A DNA stretch of 64,000 nucleotides from Mixta intestinalis. Lineage in GTDB: Bacteria > Pseudomonadota > Gammaproteobacteria > Enterobacterales > Enterobacteriaceae. The position numbers and the translations under genes were made by a program. Positions 1 through 9,304 of this stretch are shown here, in pieces. Where the stretch lies: contig NZ_CP028271.1 in NCBI RefSeq assembly GCF_009914055.1, positions 62,001 to 126,000 of the forward strand, in the 5' to 3' direction. Under the pieces are notes generated by a model. The model was given only the letters and a program-made list of their open reading frames with translations. It was not told where the DNA came from and searched no databases. Position 1 is the stretch's first letter; every line of letters begins with the position of its first letter.

Positions 1-62
1 GTGCGCGCTTCATTACCATCATCAACAACACCCTGAGCGACATCCGCCGCCTGGTGATGTAA
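1..62 (+). CDS. aceF: Pyruvate dehydrogenase E2 (dihydrolipoyl acetyltransferase), C-terminal end only
   Basis: The first 62 bases encode the last residues of a protein ending in ...NNTLSDIRRLVM and a TAA stop at 60-62. This is the C-terminus of enterobacterial AceF, the acetyltransferase core of the pyruvate dehydrogenase complex, which passes acetyl groups from lipoyl arms to CoA. The gene starts outside the window. Its identity is supported by lpdA, the E3 subunit, directly downstream, as in E. coli. Too little is present to judge the rest of the protein. Confidence 0.9.
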   Translation, partial: ARFITIINNTLSDIRRLVM

Positions 63-69
63 CAACGAT

Positions 70-93
70 GAAGGCCGGCTTATGCCGGCCTTC
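70..93 (+). terminator. Inverted repeat after aceF (10-bp stem)
   Basis: GAAGGCCGGC and GCCGGCCTTC form a perfect 10-bp stem around the loop TTAT just after the aceF stop. No U tract follows, so it may be a weak terminator or a processing/stabilising hairpin that partly uncouples aceF from lpdA. Confidence 0.5.
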
Positions 94-282
94 TCGCAGG
101 TCAGGTCATCTACGCTCCACCTGCCTGAATGAAGGAAATGGGATCTTACGGAGCCGAAGCGGTTTGCAGTCTGTTAACAATTCTGTAAACTCTTGCGGTG
201 AACGCGTCCCGGTGGATGAAGGGCGTACTGTGAATCAGGTAAGTGACGTCTGACCCGCCGGAAAGTCAATTAAGAGGTCATG

Positions 283-1707
283 ATGAGTACAGAGATTAAA
301 ACCCAGGTAGTGGTGCTTGGGGCAGGTCCTGCAGGTTACTCTGCAGCCTTTCGTTGTGCGGATTTAGGTCTGGAGACCGTACTGGTAGAGCGTTACAGCA
401 CCCTGGGCGGTGTTTGCCTTAACGTTGGCTGTATCCCTTCTAAAGCGCTGCTGCACGTTGCTAAAGTGATTGAAGAAGCCAAAGCGCTGGCGGAACACGG
501 CATCGTTTTCGGTGAGCCGCAAACTGACATTGACAAAATTCGTACCTGGAAAGAGAAAGTTATCAATCAGCTGACCGGTGGTCTCTCCGGGATGGCGAAA
601 GGCCGTAAGGTAAAAGTTGTTAACGGCTTGGGTAAATTTACCGGTGCGAATACGCTGGTGGTTGAAGGCGAAAACGGCGCGACCACGATCAATTTCGATA
701 ACGCGATTATCGCTGCGGGCTCTCGTCCAATTCAGCTGCCGTTTATTCCTCATGAAGATCCGCGCGTATGGGATTCTACTGCGGCGCTGGAGCTGAAAGA
801 AGTACCGAAGCGTATGCTGGTCATGGGCGGCGGTATTATCGGTCTGGAAATGGGGACCGTTTATCACGCGCTGGGTTCAGAAATCGACGTGGTTGAGATG
901 TTCGACCAGGTGATTCCGGCGGCTGATAAGGATGTGGTTAAGGTCTTCACCAAACGCATCAGCAAGAAATTCAATCTGATGCTGGAAACTAAAGTTACCG
1001 CAGTGGAAGCGAAGGAAGATGGTATCTACGTTTCTATGGAAGGTAAAAAAGCGCCAACCGAAGCGCAGCGTTATGACGCAGTGCTGGTAGCGATTGGCCG
1101 TGTACCGAACGGTAAAAACCTCGATGCTGGCAAAGCGGGCGTGGAAGTTGACGAGCGCGGCTTTATCCGTGTTGATAAACAAATGCGCACCAACGTACCG
1201 CATATCTACGCTATCGGTGACATTGTTGGTCAGCCAATGCTGGCACACAAAGGCGTACATGAAGGCCACGTGGCAGCAGAAGTTATCGCCGGTAAAAAAC
1301 ATTACTTCGATCCGAAAGTTATTCCGTCCATCGCCTATACCGAGCCGGAAGTAGCATGGGTTGGCCTGACTGAGAAAGAAGCGAAAGAGAAGGGTATCAG
1401 CTATGAAACAGCAACCTTCCCGTGGGCGGCATCAGGCCGTGCAATCGCTTCCGACTGCGCTGATGGCATGACCAAGCTGATTTTCGATAAAGAAACGCAT
1501 CGTATTATCGGTGGCGCTATCGTTGGTACTAACGGCGGCGAGCTGCTGGGTGAAATTGGCCTGGCGATCGAAATGGGCTGTGACGCAGAAGATATCGCGC
1601 TGACTATCCACGCACACCCGACGCTGCACGAGTCGGTTGGCCTGGCAGCAGAAATCTTCGAAGGCAGCATTACCGATCTGCCAAACCCGAAAGCGAAGAA
1701 AAAATAA
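283..1707 (+). CDS. lpdA: Dihydrolipoyl dehydrogenase (E3)
   Basis: FAD-dependent enzyme that re-oxidises the dihydrolipoyl groups of pyruvate dehydrogenase, 2-oxoglutarate dehydrogenase and the glycine cleavage system, passing electrons to NAD+. The 474-residue product has the FAD-binding GAGPAGYSAA motif near residue 13, the redox-active disulfide motif GGVCLNVGCIPSK near residue 42, an NAD-binding GGGIIGLEMG motif near 185 and the C-terminal HAHPTLHES motif with the catalytic His. It is nearly identical to E. coli LpdA in length and sequence. Two ATG codons lie in tandem; the second (283) is chosen because it has better spacing from AAGAGG and matches the E. coli start MSTEIKTQ. It follows aceF by 220 bases, room for its own promoter as in E. 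coli. Confidence 0.98.
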   Translation: MSTEIKTQVVVLGAGPAGYSAAFRCADLGLETVLVERYSTLGGVCLNVGCIPSKALLHVAKVIEEAKALAEHGIVFGEPQTDIDKIRTWKEKVINQLTGGLSGMAKGRKVKVVNGLGKFTGANTLVVEGENGATTINFDNAIIAAGSRPIQLPFIPHEDPRVWDSTAALELKEVPKRMLVMGGGIIGLEMGTVYHALGSEIDVVEMFDQVIPAADKDVVKVFTKRISKKFNLMLETKVTAVEAKEDGIYVSMEGKKAPTEAQRYDAVLVAIGRVPNGKNLDAGKAGVEVDERGFIRVDKQMRTNVPHIYAIGDIVGQPMLAHKGVHEGHVAAEVIAGKKHYFDPKVIPSIAYTEPEVAWVGLTEKEAKEKGISYETATFPWAASGRAIASDCADGMTKLIFDKETHRIIGGAIVGTNGGELLGEIGLAIEMGCDAEDIALTIHAHPTLHESVGLAAEIFEGSITDLPNPKAKKK

Positions 1708-1733
1708 CGTTTTTCGGTTTCAATGCGTTTGAT

Positions 1734-1761
1734 AACGGCTCCGCAAGGGGCCGTTTTTTTT
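1734..1761 (+). terminator. Rho-independent terminator of lpdA
   Basis: A 9-bp stem (AACGGCTCC with GGGGCCGTT, one G-U pair) closes a GCAA tetraloop and is followed by eight T residues, 27 bases after the lpdA stop. Confidence 0.93.
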
Positions 1762-2155
1762 GCGCTTTTTATAAATAACGGATTGGCTAATACCTTATTT
1801 TTATTGTGAAAAATATATGTTTCGAACAGAGCTTTTGAGAATGAATTAAATATTTCAACTGGATGTTATGCAATTATATCATATTAATTGCTCTTTATTA
1901 ATTGGTTTCTTAATAATAAAGAAAATAACGGTCTTTTCTGGTTTTCATTTATAACCTATGCGCAGTTAATTGACTAAAAGTAAAAATAAACTTTCATAAA
2001 TCCTTTGTTTTTTTAATCTGAGATATGTGTTCATTAGCGTATGAAATTTGCATGGTAATATTGTCGTTTGTAACGCTAATTTGATTTTTATTGCCGCTTT
2101 ACCTTTTGTTTTTTAAAGGGTTTCGGTGGAGTAGAAAAATTAAAAATCAGCTTTT
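1762..2155. other. AT-rich intergenic stretch without a recognised gene
   Basis: About 400 bases of strongly AT-rich sequence between the lpdA terminator and the first CRISPR leader. I see no reading frame with a ribosome binding site and no RNA gene. It marks the left edge of the accessory block, since yacH or acnB would be expected here in E. coli-like order. AT-rich DNA beside type I-E arrays is a typical H-NS target, but that is inference. Confidence 0.5.
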
Positions 2156-2262
2156 AAAAATTTCTTTCATTTCAAAGGCTTAGGGTTCTTTAAAAATACG
2201 GAAAGGTTGGTGAATTTTTAGGTGCTGTTTTTTTATTTATAAATCAGTAATATAATTTTAGA
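2156..2262 (+). promoter_or_regulatory. CRISPR leader of array 1
   Basis: AT-rich sequence directly 5' of the first repeat. It shares several blocks with the leader at 10790-10891: CTTTAAAAAT, TTGGTG, GGTGCT followed by a T run, TTATAAATCA, and TTTTAGA abutting the first repeat. These shared blocks fix array polarity as rightwards. In type I-E systems the leader carries the crRNA promoter and the site where new spacers are inserted. Confidence 0.85.
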
Positions 2263-2535
2263 GTGTTCCCCGCGCCAGCGGGGATAAACCGCCTGGCAGG
2301 CGCTGCGTAATATGACGGCTGACGTGTTCCCCGCGCCAGCGGGGATAAACCGGCTCCTGTCCTCCCGGCTGTGCATCTTCTTACGTGTTCCCCGCGCCAG
2401 CGGGGATAAACCGCCTCAGTCGCGATGACACAGGAACGCAGTACGGTGTTCCCCGCGCCAGCGGGGATAAACCGCATCTCGAACAAATCAGGTCAGACCT
2501 GTACACGTGTTCCCGGCGCCAGCGGGGATAAAATA
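2263..2535 (+). CRISPR. Type I-E CRISPR array 1: 5 repeats, 4 spacers
   Basis: Repeats of 29 bases (beginning GTGTTCCCCGCGCCAGCGGG, ending GATAAACCG) start at 2263, 2324, 2385, 2446 and 2507 with 32-base spacers, an exact 61-base period. The first four repeats are identical. The last carries GTGTTCCCGG and ends in AAATA instead of ACCG, typical of the leader-distal repeat. The repeat belongs to the E. coli type I-E (CRISPR-2) family, matching the cas genes at 11964-21500. The array stops right at the terminator of the convergent hut permease gene. Spacer targets cannot be identified by eye. Confidence 0.98.
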
Positions 2536-2558
2536 AAAAAGAAGCCCGAAGGCTCCCT
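2531..2558 (-). terminator. Terminator of the hut permease transcript
   Basis: On the minus strand, GGAGCC and GGCTTC (one G-U pair) pair around TTCG and are followed by a TTTTTTATTT tract. It lies just after the stop of the permease gene at 2567 and overlaps the end of CRISPR array 1. Confidence 0.8.
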
Positions 2559-2566
2559 TTAATAAT

Positions 2567-3956
2567 TTAGCTTTCAGTATGTTCCAGCGTAATATTCACC
2601 GGACGCTTTTTAATCCGCCAAAAATAAATAACCGTCAATATTATCAGCCAAATCAAACCGGCGATAAGCGCCAGACGCGTTTCTGCTACCGCACCTAACA
2701 CTCCAATGACCAGCGCCATAAACATCAGCGTTACTACTGGCGCTATCGGCCAGAACGGAACCGGAAAGCGGATATTCTCACGCTCCTGCACTGACAAACT
2801 GCGGCGCATGGCAAAATGAGAGAGCAAGATCATCAGCCAGACCCAAATCGTTGCAAAAGCTGCCAGCGACGCGATCAGCACAAATACGCGTTCCGGGATC
2901 AAATAATTAAGCACCACGGCCCCCAGCAGCGCCACCGCCATAACGATCACTGTCATCCACGGCACACCATTACTGGCGATGCGTAAAAAGCTTTTTGGCG
3001 CCATGCCTTCATTTGCCATGCCGTACATCATGCGTCCGGCACCAAAAATATCGCTGTTGATTGCTGAGATCGTCGCGCTAATCACAATAATATTCAGCAC
3101 GCTGGCTGCCCCCGGCATCCCTAAACCGTCAAAAATCAAGACGAAGGGACTACCCTGTTGACCAATACTGCTCCAGGGAAAAATCGCCATCAAAATAAAC
3201 AGCGTACAGACATAAAACAGGATAACACGCAGCGGAATGGTATTAATTGCCTGCGGGATTACTTTCTCTGGATCGCGCGCTTCCGCTGCCGTAATGCCCG
3301 ATAATTTCAATACCGCCAAACGCAAACATCACAATACCAAGCGAGGCGACAACGCCGCCAATGCCTTCTGGCGCAAAACCGCCATGCGACCAGAGATTCT
3401 CAATGCCGGTAGCCGGAAAACTATGGCCGAAACCAAACATAATTACGCCGATGCCAGCGGCAATCATTGCGATAATCGCCGCGACTTTAATCAGCGACAG
3501 CCAAAACTCTATTTCGCCAAATACCCGAACGTGACACAGATTTAGCGAACCGATAAAAAAGATAATGCTTAATACCCAGATCCAGCGCGGAACGTCGGGA
3601 TACCATAATCCCATATAGATGCCGAAGGCGGTAACGTCTGCCAGGCAGACAATAATCATCTCAAATGTATAGGTCCAGCCGGTAATAAAACCCGCCAGCG
3701 GGCCGAGGTAATGGCGCGCATAGCTGCCAAATGAACCGGATATTGGATTGCGTACCGCCATTTCTCCCAGCGCACGCATTACGATAAATACCGCTACACC
3801 ACCTATAAGATAGGCAAGCAGTACGGCAGGTCCTGCGGCCTGAATGGCGGCGGCAGAGCCATAAAAAAGCCCGGTGCCTATAGCAGAACCGAGAGCGATA
3901 AAACGGATATGGCGAGCGCTAAGCCCACGCAGCAGGTGTGGTTTTTGTTGTTGCAT
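2567..3956 (-). pseudogene. hutT: Histidine/urocanate-type amino acid permease, frameshifted (HutT/ProY-like)
   Basis: Two overlapping frames (3956-3243, then 3325-2567) together encode a full APC-family permease of about 460 residues with about 12 hydrophobic segments. It is close to E. coli ProY, starting RGLSARHIRFIALGSAIGTG. The frame breaks after VMFAFGGIEII; the protein should continue GITAAEARDPEK, and does so one frame away. The break is explained by one extra C in the CCC run at 3297-3299 (GGG on the coding strand). As written, a truncated 237-residue product would result. The place at the end of hutUH suggests the histidine transporter HutT rather than a proline permease; that assignment is inference. 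The single-base change in a short homopolymer could be a real mutation or a sequencing error. Confidence 0.85.
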
Positions 3957-4037
3957 ATCAGGGTCCTGAGAATAGTTGTATGACTACGAATATGCGAGAG
4001 GCCGGGGTTTCCCCCGGCAGGGTACAGAGAACAACAG

Positions 4038-5567
4038 TTACCGATAACTGGGCAGTTCGGCAGGCAGCAGCGCCGTCAAATGGCGAGCAGAAAGAAGCGC
4101 AATTGCCGATTCAATATCAGGCGCGAAAAAGCGATCGCGACTGTAATAGGCCACCTGTTCACGCAGGATATGCCGCGCTTTCTCCAGCAGCGGGCTGGTT
4201 TTAAGCCCTTCGCGTAAATCGATGCCCTGACAGGCAGCAAGCCACTCAACGGCGATCACGCCCCGTGTATTAGCCGCCATCTCCCACAGGCGTCTGCCAG
4301 CGGCGGGTGCCATTGATACATGGTCTTCCTGGTTGGCGGAGGTCGGCAGGCTGTCAATGCTGTGCGGATGCGCCAACGCTTTGTTTTCGCTGGCCAGCGC
4401 AGCGGCGGTAACCTGAGCGATCATAAAGCCGGAATTTACGCCGCCGTTTTTCACCAGGAACGGCGGCAGCTGCGACATATGTTTGTCCATCATCAGAGCG
4501 ATGCGGCGTTCGGAAAGTGAGCCGATTTCGGCAATCGCTAATGCCAGATTATCCGCTGCCATCGCTACCGGTTCGGCGTGGAAGTTACCGCCGGAGATAA
4601 CATCATTCTCTTCGGCAAATACCAGCGGGTTATCGGAAACGGCGTTGGCCTCGGTCAGCAGTACTTCGGCGGCCTGGCGAATTTGTGTCAGACAGGCACC
4701 CATTACCTGCGGTTGGCAGCGCAGTGAGTAGGGATCCTGAACCTTGCTGCAATTCTCATGCGAGCTGGCGATATCGCTGCTTTCCGTCAGCAGATGACGG
4801 AACATCGCCGCCGCGTCGATTTGACCGCGCTGGCCGCGGGCCGTATGAATACGTGGATCGAAGGGGCGACGTGAGCCAAGCACTGCCTCGGTGGTTAACG
4901 CGCCGCAAACCACGGCGGAAGCAAACAAATCTTCCGCTTCGAACAGCCCACGCAGTGCAAAAGCGGTAGAGGTCTGGGTGCCGTTAAGCAGCGCCAGCCC
5001 CTCTTTTGCCGCCAGCGTAATCGGCTCCAGCCCTGCTTTTTTCAGCGCCTCGGCTGAGGGAAGCCATTCACCCTGATAGCGCGCCCTGCCTTCGCCCAGC
5101 AGCGTTAACGACATATGGGCCAGCGGAGCGAGATCGCCTGAAGCGCCTACTGAGCCTTTAGCCGGGATAAAAGGGCAGACCTGCGCATTAACCAGCGCTA
5201 TCAGCGCCTGAATCACTTTCAGGCGAATACCCGAAAAGCCGCGCGCCAGGCTATTGATCTTCAGCACCATCATCAGACGAACCAGATTGTCATCCAGCGG
5301 TTCGCCGATTCCAGCCGCGTGCGAAAGCACCAGGGAGCGCTGTAAATCTTCCAGCTCTTCTGCGGCGATACGGGTTTGCGCCAGCAGCCCGAAGCCGGTA
5401 TTGATACCGTAGGCGGTGCGGCCTTCAGCAAGGATGGCGTTTACGCAGGCGACGCTGGCGTTAATCGCTGGAATAGCGCTTTCATCCAGCGACAGGGTAA
5501 CCGGCTGGCTGTAAACTTCACGCAGCTGTGCCAGCGTGAGCGTACCGGGAGTCAGTGTCAGATTCAT
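4038..5567 (-). CDS. hutH: Histidine ammonia-lyase
   Basis: Catalyses the first step of histidine degradation, histidine to urocanate plus ammonia, in the cytoplasm. The 509-residue protein has the GSVGASGDLAPL motif whose Ala142-Ser143-Gly144 cyclise to the MIO electrophile, the YGINTGFG motif with the conserved catalytic Tyr53, and the typical C-terminal QEDHVSMAP segment. Length and motifs fit the family. The ATG lies one base after the hutU stop, so translation is probably coupled. It is followed by the broken permease gene. Expression is expected to follow hutU under HutC control. Confidence 0.97.
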   Translation of the reverse strand: MNLTLTPGTLTLAQLREVYSQPVTLSLDESAIPAINASVACVNAILAEGRTAYGINTGFGLLAQTRIAAEELEDLQRSLVLSHAAGIGEPLDDNLVRLMMVLKINSLARGFSGIRLKVIQALIALVNAQVCPFIPAKGSVGASGDLAPLAHMSLTLLGEGRARYQGEWLPSAEALKKAGLEPITLAAKEGLALLNGTQTSTAFALRGLFEAEDLFASAVVCGALTTEAVLGSRRPFDPRIHTARGQRGQIDAAAMFRHLLTESSDIASSHENCSKVQDPYSLRCQPQVMGACLTQIRQAAEVLLTEANAVSDNPLVFAEENDVISGGNFHAEPVAMAADNLALAIAEIGSLSERRIALMMDKHMSQLPPFLVKNGGVNSGFMIAQVTAAALASENKALAHPHSIDSLPTSANQEDHVSMAPAAGRRLWEMAANTRGVIAVEWLAACQGIDLREGLKTSPLLEKARHILREQVAYYSRDRFFAPDIESAIALLSARHLTALLPAELPSYR

Positions 5568-5568
5568 A

Positions 5569-7254
5569 TCAGCGTTTCCCCTGAGCAGCAGTAATCATCG
5601 GCAGATTAAGGTTCTGTTCTGCCGCGCAGTTAATGGCAATTTCATAACCGGCATCGGCATGACGCATCACGCCAGTTGCCGGATCGTTGTGTAGTACGCG
5701 GGCGATGCGTGCCGCCGCCTCATCGGTGCCGTCGCAGACGATCACCATACCGGCATGCTGCGAGAAGCCCATGCCTACGCCACCGCCGTGGTGTAGCGAA
5801 ACCCAGGTGGCACCGCCAGCGGTATTGAGCAGTGCGTTAAGCAGCGGCCAGTCGGATACCGCGTCTGAACCGTCACGCATTGCTTCGGTTTCACGGTTAG
5901 GGCTGGCTACCGAGCCGGAATCCAGATGATCGCGCCCAATCACAATCGGCGCGGAAACTTCGCCGCTACGCACCATTTCGTTAAACGCCAGCCCCAGCTT
6001 CTGACGCCACTCCAGTCCTACCCAGCAGATGCGGGCAGGCAAGCCCTGGAAGCTGATGCGTTCACGCGCCATATCCAGCCAGTGATGCAGATGCTTATCA
6101 TCCTTGATGAGTTCTTTTACTTTGGCGTCGGTTTTATAGATATCCTGCGGATCGCCGGAGAGCGCTACCCAGCGGAAAGGGCCAATGCCGCGGCAGAAAA
6201 GGGGGCGAATATAGGCAGGGACGAAGCCTGGAAAATCGAAAGCGTTTTCGACGCCCATCTCTTTCGCCATCTGGCGGATATTATTGCCGTAGTCGAAAGT
6301 GGGAATGCCCATCGCTTTAAACGCCAGCATCGCCCGTACATGCTCCGCCATTGAGCGTTTGGCGGCGGTTATTACCTGCTGTGGTTCGCTTTCAGCGCGG
6401 CGTTGATACTCATCCCAGCTCCAGCCGGCAGGCAGATAGCCGTGCAGCGGATCGTGCGCGCTGGTTTGATCGGTAACCATATCGGGACGCACGCCGCGTT
6501 TGACCAGCTCCGGCAGGATCTCCGCTGCATTGCCGCACAGCGCCACGGACACCGCTCTGCCTTCGGCGGTATATTTTTTAATGCGCGCCAGCGCATCATC
6601 CAGAGAAGCGGCTTGCTCATCAACGTAGCGGGTACGCAGGCGAAAATCGATACGGCTCTGCTGGCACTCGATATTCAGTGAACTGGCACCCGCGAGCGTA
6701 GCCGCCAGCGGCTGTGCGCCGCCCATTCCACCGAGCCCGGCGGTTAATACCCAACGTCCGGTCAGGTCGCCGTTATAATGCTGGCGGCCCGCCTCAACAA
6801 AGGTTTCATAGGTTCCCTGCACAATCCCCTGGCTGCCGATATAGATCCAGCTTCCGGCAGTCATCTGGCCATACATTGCCAGGCCTTTGGCATCCAGTTC
6901 GTTAAAGTGCTCCCAGGTGGCCCAGTGCGGGACCAGGTTGGAGTTAGCAATCAGCACGCGCGGTGCATTGTCATGGGTTTTAAATACGCCAACCGGCTTG
7001 CCGGACTGCACCAGCAAGGTTTCATCGTTTTCCAGCTCTTTCAACGTGGCGATAATGGCGTCGAAGCATTCCCAGTTACGGGCCGCACGACCGATGCCGC
7101 CATAGACCACCAGCTCATGTGGGTTTTCCGCTACGTCGGGATCGAGGTTATTCATTAACATGCGCAGCGGCGCTTCAGTCAGCCAGCTTTTGGCATTGAG
7201 CGTGGTTCCACGCGGGGCGCGGATCTCCTGGTTGCGGTATTTGCTTTGCGACAT
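5569..7254 (-). CDS. hutU: Urocanate hydratase (urocanase)
   Basis: Converts urocanate to 4-imidazolone-5-propionate using tightly bound NAD+. The 561-residue product has the family length and conserved stretches: the start SKYRNQEIRAPRG, GGLGGMGGAQPLA near residue 170, and FVPAYIRPLFCRGIGPFRW with the conserved active-site Cys near residue 410. It is the first gene of the hutU-hutH-hutT transcript; a HutC-type operator lies 72 bases upstream at 7326-7341. Imidazolonepropionate, its product, is the substrate of HutI encoded further upstream in the same cluster. Confidence 0.97.
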   Translation of the reverse strand: MSQSKYRNQEIRAPRGTTLNAKSWLTEAPLRMLMNNLDPDVAENPHELVVYGGIGRAARNWECFDAIIATLKELENDETLLVQSGKPVGVFKTHDNAPRVLIANSNLVPHWATWEHFNELDAKGLAMYGQMTAGSWIYIGSQGIVQGTYETFVEAGRQHYNGDLTGRWVLTAGLGGMGGAQPLAATLAGASSLNIECQQSRIDFRLRTRYVDEQAASLDDALARIKKYTAEGRAVSVALCGNAAEILPELVKRGVRPDMVTDQTSAHDPLHGYLPAGWSWDEYQRRAESEPQQVITAAKRSMAEHVRAMLAFKAMGIPTFDYGNNIRQMAKEMGVENAFDFPGFVPAYIRPLFCRGIGPFRWVALSGDPQDIYKTDAKVKELIKDDKHLHHWLDMARERISFQGLPARICWVGLEWRQKLGLAFNEMVRSGEVSAPIVIGRDHLDSGSVASPNRETEAMRDGSDAVSDWPLLNALLNTAGGATWVSLHHGGGVGMGFSQHAGMVIVCDGTDEAAARIARVLHNDPATGVMRHADAGYEIAINCAAEQNLNLPMITAAQGKR

Positions 7255-7325
7255 CGCAGTTCACTCCTGTGGGTTTGCATTAATATTTCGGCCCGCTGAG
7301 GCAGGGCGCGACTGCAAACATATAT

Positions 7326-7341
7326 ACTTGTCTATACAAAT
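7326..7341 (-). promoter_or_regulatory. HutC operator upstream of hutU
   Basis: CTTGTCTATACAA is an interrupted dyad of the form TTGT-CTAT-ACAA, matching the known HutC operator pattern (TTGT..A..ACAA). It lies between hutC and hutU in the 289-base gap that must hold the hutU promoter. HutC is expected to repress here until urocanate binds. Confidence 0.7.
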
Positions 7342-7543
7342 CTGCGCAAATGCTGCTTTAACAATTAAGATACAAATAAAACTTTTTATAATCAGTGTAT
7401 TAAGATGGAGGGGAAAAGCAGGAGAGATAGCGTTTTAGATTTTTTATTTTAAAATCAAGAAGTAATGAGAAAAGGATTTTTGCGTAATTTTGCGCACGCT
7501 GTCACGCATTCACAATCCGTTTACTTTTGCGTGAGCGATAGTA

Positions 7544-8281
7544 TCAGGACATAAAATGTCCCTGTAGGCGATAGCGCGATCCGGGAAAAAGCAGGCGCGC
7601 ATGGGAAACGATATGCTGGGTTGACCAGGTGCGACGATGGATCAGCAGACAAGGCTCACTTTCTTCAATCTGCAACAGTGCGCACTCTTCAGGCCGCGCC
7701 CGAACCGCCTCTACGATATGCTCACCTTCCGTCAGCGGTGCTACCAGCGAAAGATAAGCGTGCGGCGTGGTATGGGTGAAATCCTGCTGTAGATATTCCG
7801 GTGCCGCCGCCGCATTAACGCAGCGATCTTCTATCTGAACCGGAATATCATTTTCGAAATGAATAATCAGCGAGTGAAATATCGGCGTACCTTCCGCTAC
7901 GTTCAGCGATGCCGCCAGGTTAAAGCTGGCATCCGTTTGCTCCAGCTTTAATACCTGACAGCGATGCTGATGATGGCGGGCTGTAATTTCATCGGCGATG
8001 CTGCGAATTTCAAACAGCGCCGACTGGCCTTTAGGTTCTGCAACAAAAGTGCCCACGCCCTGTAAACGCACCAGCCAGCCTTCATCGGTAAGCTCTCGCA
8101 GTGCACGGTTGATCGTCATGCGGCTGAAGCCGAACTGTGCCACCAGCTCCGCCTCGGAGGGAATACGATCGTGTGGACGCCATTCGCCTGCGCTGATCTT
8201 CTGGCTGATAGCCTGTTTTACCTTTTCGTAAAACGGCACGGGCGCGGTAACGGATGCCGATCGGGAGCGGGGCGAGAACAT
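7544..8281 (-). CDS. hutC: Histidine utilisation repressor
   Basis: GntR-family (HutC subfamily) repressor. The N-terminal winged helix has FYEKVKQAISQKI then IPSEAELVAQFGFSRMTINRAL, the recognition helix. It is followed by a UTRA effector domain (residues about 95-235) that binds urocanate. The ATG at 8281 is preferred because AAGGA stands 8 bases upstream and the 245-residue product has the family length; a longer form from TTG 8329 is unlikely. It sits in the hutI-hutG-hutC transcript, so the repressor is co-expressed with pathway enzymes. Operator-like sites stand before hutU and hutI. Confidence 0.93.
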   Translation of the reverse strand: MFSPRSRSASVTAPVPFYEKVKQAISQKISAGEWRPHDRIPSEAELVAQFGFSRMTINRALRELTDEGWLVRLQGVGTFVAEPKGQSALFEIRSIADEITARHHQHRCQVLKLEQTDASFNLAASLNVAEGTPIFHSLIIHFENDIPVQIEDRCVNAAAAPEYLQQDFTHTTPHAYLSLVAPLTEGEHIVEAVRARPEECALLQIEESEPCLLIHRRTWSTQHIVSHARLLFPGSRYRLQGHFMS

Positions 8282-8350
8282 GCAAGCAATCCTTACGAAG
8301 GCTGAATGGGAAGGCCTAAGTATACCCAATTCAGGTCATTATTCAGCAAT

Positions 8351-9304
8351 TTATCCCCACCAGCGAACAATCTGCCAGGCGATGCGCGCCGCCAGATTAG
8401 CGCCCTGTTTGTCACGATCGTAAGCGGGATTAAACTCCACCAGATCTACCGCCTGGAGTTTACCGCTGCGGCATATCGGCTCAATCAGCCGCATTAATAT
8501 CGCAGCGGGAAGGCCGAGCGGCGCGGGTGCGGAAACGGCGGGCATTTCCCAGCCCGGAAGAACATCAAGATCCACCGTCAGATAGATAATATCCAGCTGC
8601 GCGATAAACTGATGCAGTGTGGCAAGCGTCGCTTCAGGCGCGTTGAGGCAGCATAAATCTTCCACGATGGTGACCTGACGTTTTGCCGCTTCATCGAGCA
8701 GCGCCTGGGTATTTGCTGCCATACTTAAGCCGAAGCAGGCGTAGCGGAAATCTCGCTGTTGCGTATCGCAATATTGCGCCAGCTGGCGGAACGGAGTACC
8801 AGATGTTGCGTGTGTTGCATGGCGTAAATCAAGATGCGCATCCAGATTAATGATACCAACCTTTTTCTTTGGGAAAGCATCCAGTACGCCAAGCCCGTGC
8901 CCACAGGCGGTTTCATGTCCGCCGCCTAACACCAAAGTGCGCTTTCCTGCGCGCTGGCAGGCCAGTACCGCTTCACGTAACGTCTGCTGCGCATCTTCCA
9001 GATTATCCGCTGAGACAAAGATATTGCCCAGATCGGCCAGGCGTTGATGTTCCTGATGGCTTGCCATATTAGCCAACGAGCGTCGCAGCACATCGGGTGC
9101 CTGAGCAGCGCCGGGCCGCCCGTGGTTGCGCTTTACCCCTTCATCGCATTCGAAACCGATTAGCGTAATCTCCTCCTGTACCTGCTCAGGAGAAAAATCG
9201 CTATAACGCCTGGTTGTCTGAAACAGGCGCAGCGCATTTGCCGCCTCTTGTGTGTCATCTCGCCCTTGCCAGATGTCGGGTGAAACTGAGCGCCATTGTT
9301 TCAT
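8351..9304 (-). CDS. hutG: Formimidoylglutamase
   Basis: Arginase/ureohydrolase-family, Mn2+-dependent enzyme that hydrolyses N-formimidoyl-L-glutamate to glutamate and formamide, the last step of the short hut route. Metal-binding motifs are visible in order: GGGHE (near residue 127), NLDAHLDLR (near 153) and TVDLDVLP (near 243). It has 317 residues. Its start overlaps the hutI stop in ATGA, indicating translational coupling. No hutF or formylglutamate hydrolase gene is present, so the pathway should run HutH-HutU-HutI-HutG as in Klebsiella. Confidence 0.96.
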   Translation of the reverse strand: MKQWRSVSPDIWQGRDDTQEAANALRLFQTTRRYSDFSPEQVQEEITLIGFECDEGVKRNHGRPGAAQAPDVLRRSLANMASHQEHQRLADLGNIFVSADNLEDAQQTLREAVLACQRAGKRTLVLGGGHETACGHGLGVLDAFPKKKVGIINLDAHLDLRHATHATSGTPFRQLAQYCDTQQRDFRYACFGLSMAANTQALLDEAAKRQVTIVEDLCCLNAPEATLATLHQFIAQLDIIYLTVDLDVLPGWEMPAVSAPAPLGLPAAILMRLIEPICRSGKLQAVDLVEFNPAYDRDKQGANLAARIAWQIVRWWG

